From Nectonema munidae (Eukaryota; Nematomorpha; Nectonematoida; Nectonematidae), in contig JAUIRK010000892.1 in the NCBI GenBank assembly GCA_030549495.1, positions 1-64,000 on the forward strand: a stretch of 64,000 nt of DNA, written 5' to 3'. Below the pieces are notes generated by a model that was not told the DNA's origin, did no database searches, and saw only the letters and a list, made by a program, of their open reading frames with translations. Shown here in pieces: positions 10,836 to 20,964 of this stretch (positions are counted from its first letter, which is position 1; each line of letters starts with the position of its first letter). The translations under genes were made by a program, and so were the position numbers.

Positions 10836-11170
10836 ATGGTTCATAAAAATAAGAGTACACGATGTCTTGAAATTTATAAAAATGAAAATAAAAGATCTAA
10901 AAAGTCTGCCTATTATCTAATTAAGTTAAAAATTTTCAACTCATTAATATTCATTGACGATTTTTTCAAAGGCAAACGCTCATTCGCTCGTAGTGTGGAT
11001 CTAAACGGTGTGCCAAGTATATGTCAAAGGGCATAGTGCCGAAAGGTAAGTTAGATAGAGAACTAGTTAGTTTGTTATTAGTTAAGTTAATAGAGACATG
11101 ATTTTTCCTAAATGCTCTTAAATTCTATAGGAAGTACGTGTTCTGGTTTAAAAGAGCTTTAAATGAATAC
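10836..11170. other. spacer, unrecognised short open frame
   Basis: A 66-codon plus-strand open frame at 10836-11036 is lysine- and serine-rich and matches nothing I know. It is probably chance. The end of this stretch would be the intron downstream of the protease exon. Confidence 0.35.
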
Positions 11171-11270
11171 GTATGTCCTATTTCATGTGCCAAAGTGCTA
11201 GACAGGTGCATGTTTGAGACGTCAACCAAAATCACACCATCTTTGCACAGTGATTTTGTCGTTGCCAAAC
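11171..11270 (-). CDS. M12B (reprolysin/ADAM-type) metalloprotease, catalytic exon
   Basis: A 100-nt exon on the minus strand lies between acceptor cgtttttttag and a GTATTC donor. The frame is open with phases 1 and 2 and reads GLATTKSLCKDG, then about 13 residues, then TLAHEIGHT. HEIGH is the start of the HExxHxxGxxH zinc site of M12B proteases, and 'GLA....C' about 20 residues before it is the usual upstream landmark. The exon stops just after the second zinc histidine, so the GxxH part must lie on the next exon, which I did not find. G+C is higher than the flanks. Proteases of this family are secreted or membrane-bound zinc endopeptidases. An isolated exon could also be a pseudogene piece. 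Reading on into the intron gives a stop soon after. Confidence 0.6.
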
Positions 11271-12927
11271 CTAAAAAAACGAATAATGAAATAGGGCCGC
11301 AGTAAGAAATATACATATGACTGGAGAGGGCCTAAACAATTTTAGAAACGAAGGGAGAGGGGTGCAAATCCCAAATATATCCTTGCCTAGTGAACTTATT
11401 CTAAAATTTAAGTCATCTAATATATAATAATTTCAAGCGAATCATATATATATGTAGGTTTATATATTACCCCGAACATTTTTTTCTTTTACTTTTAGCA
11501 TTCAAAGTCAAATAACTTTTAGAATAAAAAAGTTTTTTCCAAGATAAAACTAGGCCTATTTTAAAGAGCATCCTTTTACTCACATTTTTCAATTATTTTT
11601 GGTTTTTATAGAAATTCAAAATTTTTTTTTTGATTATTCAAAAATCAACTCTCTTGAAGAAATCCCTTGAACAATATGCACACTTTTACTATTTTGCACT
11701 ATATTTTAGCGTGTAAAATGAAAAATTATTTTTTTTTTCCATTTTTTTGCATATTCATAAAATAAATCTAATATTTAAAAATACTACGGTGAAAAAATTG
11801 GAAAATATTTTTTTTCATTTTTTTTTAATTTTTGAGGTTCAAATTTCAAACTTATTCAATTTTTTATTTTAATACCGCATTTTAAAGGAAATTTTATACT
11901 GATCACGAAAATGTATAAATATTTTAAGTTAAAAAATTTTAAAATACTTTTTTTATCCCTTGAACTTGATAAAATGACAAAAATTCCAACTTTGACTTAA
12001 AAAAAATTAAAAAAACATTCGATTCATTTCAAACAAATTAAATATTCGGAATCAGCATATCTAACTCTATTAGAATACGTTTTAAAAATTTTGAATTTCT
12101 TATTTTTTAAATTTTCGATTTTTCAGCCTTCTTCACATATATTCAACAAAAAAACAAGTTTTATATATTTTTAAAATTCTCTTATCATTCTGAATAACAA
12201 TTAACTTTATTTTACCATAAATCTTTTTATTCAAAAAAAACATATATATTTGTATATTTTGTATATACGTGCATAATGTACTTATTTTAACCAATCAAAA
12301 AAATTCATTTGCATCAAAAACATTTTATATTCTCAATATATCCAATTCAATTGGCTGATGGGTTTATTCATTCTATTCAAAAAAGATAATAAATGTGTAT
12401 GTTACTATTTCAAATCTATATTTTTAATAAAACAAGATTCTTTTGTAATTTAGATTTCTATAAATCGATACCTACTATTGATAATTTTTAAATAACTAAA
12501 GTTTTATTAATAGATTTCTTTAAAATCTAAATTATTTTTCAATAATAGATTTCTATAATATAAATTATTTAGTTTATAAATTTTATTTTTCTAAACTATT
12601 ATTTAAAAATTTAATTTTTAAGTATCAATAGATTTCAATATATAGGTCTATCTACTTTTGGTTAAGATTTTATACAGATTAAATATAATTTATTTATATT
12701 GTCTGCTTTAATTTATTTTAATGTTAATCTAATTTGCTAATTCTATAGATTTAGTACGAATCTATTTTTAATTTAAATAAATAGATCTTTCTACATTTGA
12801 TTAATATTTTTTAGATTTTATATAGTAAAAAATAAAATATTATCATATACTTTGTTTATATTGTCTGCTTTAATTTATTGTTAATGATAATTTAATTTCC
12901 AAATTCGTTATTTTATAATTTAACTGT
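11271..12927. other. AT-rich DNA with small repeats
   Basis: About 12460-12600 holds several copies of an aatagatttctataa-like motif in both orientations, so the strand can fold back. A direct repeat starting gtctgctttaatttatt lies at about 12701 and 12859. No gene. It may be the body of the Helitron-like element that ends at 13553. Confidence 0.4.
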
Positions 12928-13514
12928 ACCTAGAATCACGGGGTACCAATTGTCTAACAGGACCTAGATTAATGGTACCAATGATTTTTAACAGGACCTA
13001 GAATCACGGTGGTACTAATGATCTTTAACAGGACCTAGAATCACGGTGGTACCAATGATCCTTAAGAGGACCTAGAATCATGAGGGTACCAATGATCTTT
13101 AACTGGACCTAGAATGACGGTGGTATCAATGATCTTTAAAAGGACCTAGAATCACAGTGGTACCAATGATCTTTAAGAGGACCTAGAATCATGAGGGTAC
13201 AAATGATCTTTAACTGGACCAAGAATCACAGTACCAATGATCTTTCACAGGACATAGAATCACGGGGATACAATGATCTTTAACATGACCTAGAATAACG
13301 GAGGTGCAAATTATCTTTAACGGGACCTAGAATCACGAGGGTAAGAATGGTCTTTAAGAGGACCTATAATCATGAGAGTACTAATGATCTTTAAAAGGAC
13401 CTAGAATCACGGGGGTACCAAGGATCTTTCATAGGACCTAGATTAACGGTACCAATGATCTTTAAATGGACCTAGAATCACTACCAATGATCTTTAAGTG
13501 GACCTAGAATCATA
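12928..13514. repeat. 37-bp minisatellite, about 16 copies
   Basis: The unit begins acctagaatcacggggg and continues gtaccaatgatctttaac. Units vary from about 32 to 38 bp by loss of a few bases in the middle. The array runs directly into the Helitron-like terminus at 13516-13553. Arrays of this kind near an element end are known in some Helitron and Helentron families. Confidence 0.9.
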
Positions 13515-13515
13515 C

Positions 13516-13553
13516 GTCTCGAGCGAAGCGAGAGACAAACAGGCGTATCCTAG
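13516..13553 (+). mobile_element. Helitron-type 3' terminus (hairpin plus CTAG)
   Basis: An imperfect palindrome, tctcgagcgaagcgagaga, is followed about 14 bases later by CTAG and then T. This is the usual layout of a Helitron 3' end (hairpin, CTRR, T of the target). The palindrome core gagcgaagcgag is shared with the Helitron cluster at 35.5-41.3 kb, so the two are probably relatives. The matching 5' TC end was not found. Confidence 0.65.
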
Positions 13554-14749
13554 TTATATATCATTAATGCAAAATAATATTTTTAAACAAAAAGGAATTA
13601 AAACATATGTTTTTGAAAAATACTAAATTTTGAAAATACAATTTAAAAAGCAGAAATATTTGTGTTTACAGTTGAAAATCTGCTAATTCTTAAAATAATC
13701 CTCATGTTCAACTAAAAAGAGAAAAATAAACGATATACCTCATGTTTTTAAAAAGAACAGGTTGATTCTTAAAATGATTAATAAAATCGATGTAAAAAAT
13801 TTTAATGTGTTTATTCCAATATTACGCATATTTCAAAAAACGGTCCTTCGCTTACCACTGTTGGGCTTTTTACTCCATTTTGTTAATTCAATCTTATTTT
13901 TCTCCATGATGAAAATATATAACAAACAAAAAAATCTTCAGTTAATTAAAGTTAATTGTTAGTACTTTCGTTTTGTTTGTAAAAATTATTAAAAAAAATT
14001 TTTTCTCTGTATTTTTGCCATTTTGAATGATCAAGTAACCTATGTAAATAAAACTTCACCGCTTGCAATGAATGTAACATCGAAGCTTTGAGTATAGTTG
14101 TGTGCTTCTAAACTTAGAGTGATAAAAAATACTTTAGGAGACTTTTATGTTATTTGTTCAATGTTAATTTTTTATACAAAGAGCACTAATAATTTAGATT
14201 AGTTTTAGAGTGTATGAGCAAATGTATACTTCAAATTAATATCAAAACAGGATAGTAATAGGATATACATAACGATATAAGATTAAGATTTTGTCCGGGG
14301 GGAGGGGGGGGGGGGGAGGGGAATTTGTCCTACACCCCCACATAGCACAATTTGAAAGTAAGTTAGAGAGGATTATTGTCAATTGGTGTGAAAAAAATAA
14401 GATAAAAACGCTAAAGTAGTGAGCAAAGCTAAAAACTCCAAATAAAATCAACATTAGCTTTTTTTTAAAATGCACACCAAAAAAGTCCGTAGTGCATGAA
14501 ACAGTATCATACTCCTCTTGCATAAAATTATGATTGGGATCATTTGAAGGGGCTTAGAAGCTAATACACAAGACAGGAGAGTCCATCACTGTTCTCACTG
14601 CAACAAAAAGGAAACAGCTAAAATTCATACTATTACTGCATGTGCAAATCTAATTCGAGAAAAAGTACCTGTAAAGAACAAACAAAACTTTATTGAATAA
14701 AGCATAAAATATAACAATTAAAATAAAAATTACAAAGTTGAACATATAT
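13554..14749. other. AT-rich DNA with a poly-G tract
   Basis: A G-rich run at about 14296-14321 (G tracts broken by single A) is the only marked feature. Open frames here are low-complexity. The part next to 14750 may be the 3' flank of the piggyBac fragment. Confidence 0.45.
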
Positions 14750-15230
14750 TCAAATAGAGTTACATTTAAGGCACATTGAAAAAGAATGCTTTTTGCAAAT
14801 GAATTTTTTGCAAAGAGAACATTTACCTGTACCTCTTGTTCTTGGTGTACAATTGGCTATATAACAGTAACCTCTGTTCGAAGTAGGAGTTTCTGACGCT
14901 TCCTGAGGTGTATGAAATCCAAAGTAGGATAGAATGCTTCTAACCGGCATTGAAATTTGAGAAATATTCGAGCGGTGTAGCATTGACTGTTCACAAAGAC
15001 TTAGAGATAAGCTTTTCAAAAAAAAATTTCTTCTCCCTTTTTTTGAAGAAAAACCCTTTTCTGGGCAATTATGTTGAAAAATAACCCAAGAGTTGTAAGC
15101 TGCAATGTCCAAATAATTAGTAAACACGGCGATAGTCCAGCGTCTACTTGGTTTGTAGCACGTATACTCCCTTGCCATCCTGTTGAAGCAGTCGACACTA
15201 CATTTATTTTCATTGTAACACAAAAAAGAT
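14750..15230 (-). pseudogene. piggyBac transposase, C-terminal fragment
   Basis: On the minus strand the frame reads FLCYNENKCSVDCFNRM, the 'YN..K.GVD..D..' block holding the third catalytic Asp. Then comes YTCYKPSRRWTIAVFTNYLDIAAYN, the family's RRW...F...D.A..N signature (about 15100-15170). A C-terminal cysteine finger follows (CYIANCTPRTRGTGKCSLC, then FICKKH and CLKC) near 14760-14880. The second Asp of the DxxD pair is Asn here. The N-terminal two thirds are gone. The break at about 15230 is also where the repeat at 15231-15402 begins. C-terminal spacing is normal and ends at a natural stop. Confidence 0.8.
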
Positions 15231-15402
15231 TCTAATAAATTTAAAATTATTTTTGAAGTGAAAAATGTCGATCGAATGTACAAGTTTTGTTGGATAATCG
15301 TAGTCAACTTTTATTTCGAAACAATTTTTATTTAGTTTAGATACAACCTTTCTGATTTTTAACGAAGGGCATTCGTTATATTTATACCGACAGTGTGCGA
15401 AG
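15231..15402. repeat. direct repeat, first copy
   Basis: This copy (start tctaataaatttaaaatt, end cagtgtgcga) recurs at 17258-17412 with few differences. A partial third copy lies at about 18060-18105. It abuts the broken edge of the piggyBac fragment on one side and lies upstream of the Penelope-like sequence on the other. Confidence 0.8.
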
Positions 15403-15847
15403 AATAAATCATATTATTGATTCTAACGGCAAATGGAAAGTTTCCCTACATGGAAAATTTCCCTACAGTTTAATCTTCTTATCTCGCTAGATAATCTTTA
15501 ACACATGCTTGAGTATGAGAAGCGAAAAACTTCCTTACATTGAAAAGTAGCTTATATTGTAATATAACGTAGCCTACAACACGAGAATTGTGTATGAGTT
15601 TATATGGTGCTTGCAATAATAGAAAATCACATTAAGAGATGCAATTCATTTCCTATAAATGTACAACGATTTAAAACAGTTTCATTTTAGTTTCACCTTT
15701 ACAACGCTCTAGTTCCCCTTTTTCTATATTCAAATAATAAACATCCATATACCAAATGCATTTGAACGGCTACAAATATTGTACTAACAGAGTTTCCGGA
15801 AAGGTACAAATAAAAACATTACAATCAATTTTAAATCCGCACATTCA

Positions 15848-16583
15848 TTGAAATGCAAATCAAATTTAATTAAGAATGAATTGGATCGAGCAAAATCAAT
15901 TTGTAATAACTACATGTTTGAATCAGAAGTTATCAATATAAAAAATAAATATATAGAAAATGATTTTTCAATTTTATTCATCAATAATACAATGAGTGAG
16001 TTTAAAGATAAAATGTTAATTCGCGAGCCAATAGAAGACATACGATATTTGTTCTATAATAATAACAAAATCAAAAATCCCATGATTGTGAAAGTACCTT
16101 TTGTCAGTGAGAAAGTAAACAGGTTTATAAGGAAGGAATATACAAAACATATAATACCCGTTAGACTAATTAATACAAAAAGCAAAATAGTTTAAAACTA
16201 TTTAAAACCTAAAATATTGGAACCGAATAGACAGATGTGATGCTAAATGTAAAATTATAAAAAATAAAAATTGCAATATAAGGAATGTGATTTTTAAGAA
16301 ATATTGTAATATATGTGGAGCTATTTATATAGGTGAAACATATAGGCCAATTATATTTAGATTACGTGAACATATAATGATATTAAAAATTTCAAACTGA
16401 AACCCCTTTAGGCTTACATTTTTACAGTCATCATAAAGAAAAAGTTTTCACAACTGAGAACATTGAAGTTAGCATCTTAGTTCAGTGTAAAAATGACAAC
16501 GAACGAATATTAAAAGAGCAAATTCTAATTAAAGACAGAAACCCCATTATAAACAGACAATTTTCTTTAAGAGAACCATCCTA
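15848..16583 (+). mobile_element. Penelope-like retroelement fossil, 3' part with GIY-YIG nuclease
   Basis: The first frame (15848-16195) matches the linker between reverse transcriptase and nuclease in Penelope-like elements (NLIKNELDRAKSICNN; VPFVSEKVNRFIRKE). Downstream sequence up to about 16583 encodes a GIY-YIG-type region (CNICGAIYIGET, then FRLREH, and near the end KDRNPIINRQ). The RT itself was not found upstream. This is a broken, 5'-incomplete fossil with several breaks. Flanking direct repeats are noted separately. Confidence 0.7.
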
Positions 16584-17084
16584 AAGACTTTTCATACATT
16601 TTTCACCTTGATCATATATCTATAAACACTTACACTTGTTCTACCACACCCTCCGTATAGTTTTCGGGAGTAAGAATAGGACTATTGTGATAGCTGCATC
16701 TCGTAAAAGGCGAGTAAATTGCTAATACATGTTGGATTACGCGTTTGTGAGCGCAATGAATTCTTATTTCGCATACGCTTAACCACATATTTAGCACGTG
16801 TGTAGTTTATTTTATCGGGCTGTACGCTTAGTTTATTTGTACTGTTCCTAGCTTAAATTTTAGTCAAATATTAAAACGCTTATCACTTTCACATTTCTCA
16901 ACAAAATGCATCATGCGATATACCAAATTAAAGCATTTTTTATGGGCTTTCAGAATACATTACTTATATCATAAGTACCTGAGAAATATCATTTTACTGG
17001 TTTTATATTCCATGGGCTTCATTACCATTAATTAGCATATGAGGGATGCATTTTAAACTAAAGCTCGTTTCATTTTGACAAATT
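16584..17084. other. probable 3' region of the Penelope-like fossil
   Basis: Non-coding. The part at 16640-16850 is less AT-rich than its surroundings and follows directly after the nuclease region, so it may be 3' untranslated sequence of the element. No gene seen. Confidence 0.35.
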
Positions 17085-18480
17085 TTCACCTATAACCTGT
17101 AACAATTTCCAGCACAATTATAAAACAACTTTACTATCAGAATTTAATTTATTTGTAGATTCTTATAAAATAGTTTTAGTTTTTCCATTTTTTTATAAAT
17201 TAACCTTTGTTTTTTTATGGGTACATATTTTTATAGTATAGGTGAGTATAATGTTTTTCTAATAAATTTAAAATTATTTTTGAAGTGAAAAATGTCGATC
17301 TAATGTACAAGTAGTCAACTTTTATTCCGAAACAATTTTTATTTAGTTTAGAAACCACTTTTCTGATTTTTAACTAAGAGCATTCGTTATATTCATACCG
17401 ACAGTGTGCGATAAATAATAACATTCCACTTCTTTGTCAATTTTAAACGAAAGCTTGTTACATTTTGACTAATTTTCACCTTTAATTTGTAACAATTTCC
17501 AAGACAATTATAAAACCTCTCTACTATCAGAACCTAAATTTATTTGTAGATTTTTATAAAATAGTTTTAGTTTTCCGTTTTTTTTATAAATTAACCTTCG
17601 TTTTTATATTGCTTATAACTTTTGGATTATTCGCCAAAATTATATGTTAGTTCATAATGTATACCATTTCATTGGTAAGACAGCCACACCTCATTTATCT
17701 CATTTTTATATTGTTAAATTTTGACAAATTTTCACCTTTAATTTGTAACAATTTCCAAGACAATTATAAAACCACTCTACTATCAGAACCAAAATTTATT
17801 TGTAAATTTTTATAAAATAGATTTTTTTTAATAAATTAATCTTCGTTTTTATATTGCTTATGACTTTTGGATTATTCGCCTAAATTTTAAGTTAGTGCAT
17901 AATGTATACGATTAAAAATAGTTGACGAAATTTTATTTGCTTTTTTATTAAATATTATTGTTATTATGCGATATACCAAAGTTAAGCTTTTTTTATTGGC
18001 TTTTAGAATACATTGCTTATATTATAAGTAATTGCAAATTAGCATTTTACTGTTTTTAACGAAGAGTATATATTTATTATATTTATACCGACAATGTGCG
18101 ATAAAAAAAAATCACACCATAGCAAATGAGTTTTTTATATTGCTTATAACTTTTGTATTATTCGATCATGCATCCTAACAAATTGCTGCATATTCCATGG
18201 GCTTCATTACCATTGTAATAATAATAAAATTCTTTCTTTTTTTTTTATAATTTTGTATTTTTCAGTTTTCTTCATAATTAGCAGATGAAAGGTGCATATT
18301 TTTTATATTTGCTAATTTTGAACTTTAACGGTTGTTACCTATTGAAAAATTTTCATTTAATCTGTAACAATTTCCAATACAATTATAAAATCACTCTACA
18401 ATCAGAACAAAAACTTATTTTGAGATTTTTAGAAAATTATTTTAGTTTTCGGTTTTTTATAAATTAACTTATATAATAAT
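17085..18480. repeat. four dispersed copies of a ~140-bp repeat plus the second direct repeat
   Basis: Blocks with the core tgtaacaatttccaagacaa, continuing through atcagaac...tttataaattaacc, start at about 17085, 17467, 17720 and 18345. Between them lies the second copy (17258-17412) of the 15231-15402 repeat. Shared side motifs such as attgcttataacttttggat occur at about 17610 and 17855. This looks like local multiplication of one non-coding element. Confidence 0.75.
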
Positions 18481-19633
18481 TTATAATAACTTTTATAATA
18501 ACTTATAACTTTCTAATTAGTTTTCCATAATTTAAGTGCGGGTTTGATTTACACTTTGATTCCTCGAAAAAATTGGGTTTTTTAGAGAGCGCTTTGAAAT
18601 TTCACTGAAAATAAATGAGAAGAGATAAAGTTTGTTTTACCAAATTTTTTTATCTTATATATTCTTCATATTTTACCTACACATATATTCAGTCAGGAAA
18701 GTAAATTAAATTTTATTTAGGCTAATTTGGCCATTTAAAAATGTGTATTGCTATAACAAAAAAGTGCACGTTAATAAAAAAAAAGATTTTAAATATTCAT
18801 TCTACGACTTAAACCTAAAAATTTGCTCCATGTATACTTTGATATACATGAATAATAAAGTGGAGAAAACGGTGTAAAGATCATTGTGAATTTAAGTATA
18901 GCTAGACTACTAACCGGTGTGTTTAATTTGATACTGTTTATAATAAGGTTTGCCCCGTGCTTGATTGAAATAATAAAAATGGGGAGAGAACGGGGTTAAA
19001 GCTTTTTGAATATTCTTTCAATTACCTCGATTTTGCTGTGCTTTTAATTTAATATTTTCCACAATTGCTCCTTGCTTGATTTGTGTAATAAAAATTGAAA
19101 AACAACTTGGTAAAAATTATTGTGTTTTTGAAAGGGGATAGGAATGCAATTTGTTAATGACTTCTAGTGATACAATGAAGTATTATAAAAAGAATACGAG
19201 ATTTTTAAGCTTAGATAATTTCATTTTTAAAATAACATTATGCAAAAGGAATAAGAGATTTTTTAGGCTCTTCTTTCTAATAAGTGCCGAATTAGGTAAT
19301 GTGATTTTTAAAATATATTTGCAAAAAGAATAATATTTTTAGGCATATGGGTTACACTGTAAAAAGTGTGTCTAGTATTTAAACACATGTTGACATGTTT
19401 TTTGATTTTTCGTGTAATGAAACGTGTTGAAAATATAAACATTGCTTCAAAATACATCTTCATTTTTTCTGGTGTTTAGAATTTGAACATGAAAATAAAC
19501 ATGTTAAGATATTATAGCCGCTTAGGTATTAAAAAAGCTTTCATTATATGTGTTTATTCTTTCTAGTGTTTAGAGACTAAACATGCAAATAAGCACTCTT
19601 TATCTGTTTGTGTTGTCTTATGAAAGCGTAAAC
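18481..19633. other. AT-rich DNA; end of a dispersed repeat
   Basis: 18530-18570 (core gtgcgggtttgatttacact) recurs in inverted orientation at about 53513-53550. Around 19185-19345 a ~75-bp unit with agagattttttaggct repeats about three times, imperfectly. No gene. Confidence 0.5.
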
Positions 19634-20407
19634 CAGGGGTCACCAAACTTTTCTTAATGAGGGGCGGATATTAGTGAAGATTGGCTAAACACTAGCCGGA
19701 TATGTAGTCTCACTTTAGCATTGCGTTATAAACCATATAAAGAAATTTTAAAGATAAAATACAAACACTGAACTCTGGTAAAATAATAATAATTGACGTT
19801 GAGTTTGGAAAATATTGAATAAGGATGGAGAAAAGTTGCACCAAAATAAAGTGAATATGTGTATTTGATATTTGGGGGATCAAATAATAATTAGTTATAA
19901 AAGTCAACAATAAACTTTGTTTCTTTCACATACATTAATTTTGAGAATAAAAACGCCTCTTAAATTTTTAAATTGTTTCAAAAACTATGTCCTAACGAAG
20001 AGCAAAATTTTCTCAATCGGAAACAAATATTTAAGTAAACAATAAAATTCCATGAACTCTTTATGGCCATCTTTTCTTAATTCGAATCAAGTTAAACTCT
20101 TTGGTAAAGTTAGTTCAAAATCAATGTATACTTATAATTTGGTGTTAATCTCAATGTTTTTCTTTTTGAAACGTAAATGAATAAAAATAAATTCTTAGAA
20201 AGAACCAAAACTTTAAAATTCAATAAACAATGAAATCTATTGTAAAATGAAAAATTGAAGCATTTCTGACTGGTATTAATGAGTATGATTCAAAACGTGA
20301 TGAGCACTATCCAAAATAATTTTTCAGTATGTTAATGCGGCCGCGGGCGGGATGAAAAGATCTTGCGGACCGGATTTGGACCGCGGGCCGTAGTTTGGTG
20401 ACCCCTG
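19634..20407. mobile_element. non-autonomous hAT element (MITE) with TIRs
   Basis: It begins caggggtcaccaaact and ends agtttggtgacccctg, an exact inverted pair of 16 bp. Flanking octamers gcgtaaac and gtgtaaca match at 5 of 8 positions, consistent with a decayed hAT target duplication. The GC-rich inner end (gcgggccg, gcggccgcgggcgg) is typical of this class of hAT termini. The 774-bp body has no transposase. Confidence 0.82.
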
Positions 20408-20499
20408 GTGTAACATTTGACTTAAACTTTTCATTTTGAGATGCAACACTTTGGGCAAACTTTTGACCGCAAGATTAGATGCGTATATCGATATCTGTA

Positions 20500-20964
20500 T
20501 ATCGAAATATTCATTCATGCCCTTTTGCAAGATTAGATATGGGAATCTTGAAGATAATTCAAGATAAAAAGTGGGCTCTTTAGAAAATCGTCGGTCTAAT
20601 TCAACTACTAAGCAATTGAGAATTGTGTTGATAGTTTCAATGTAGTGGTTTTCTGAATCTCTGTCCAGTTAATTCTGACACAACAAAATCATCATAATTT
20701 TTAGCCTTTTTTATGTCTTTGTGTTTTAATTTGGTTGATGCTGCACAATTGACAAACTTTTCTCACTTTATTACTATATTGAAGGTTCACATCTGTAGAT
20801 TTAAAATCAACAAACATTTGGCGAAGACAATGAATTAAGTTGACAGCTTTTCCAAGGTGTGCTTGCTTTGTTTGTAATTGTTCGGATACTTTTTGAATCC
20901 CCCCCCCCCTCCTTAAAACCGCCACTGATTGTATACATGCTGGTACTCTCTTAGAAATAGCCAA
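20500..20964 (-). pseudogene. hAT transposase remnant (TTF/DUF4371 type)
   Basis: The minus-strand frame at 20701-20964 holds IQKVSEQLQTKQAHLGKAV followed by KVCQLCSINQIKTQR, which resembles the helical insertion region of ZMYM1-like hAT transposases. Further along, decayed frames (KNYDDFVVSELTG; then VVELDRRFSKEP) match the stretch just before the dimerisation domain. The N-terminus of this frame runs into a CAGTGGCGG-like end motif with a C/G run at about 20900-20912, so a separate transposon end may abut it. Badly decayed. Confidence 0.5.

Noticed and set aside
10836-11036. 66-codon plus-strand frame next to the 75-bp tandem repeat
   Set aside because: No recognisable domain, and its composition is near background.
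14242-14523. 93-codon minus-strand frame
   Set aside because: It crosses the poly-G tract as a proline run, has no family resemblance, and is probably chance.
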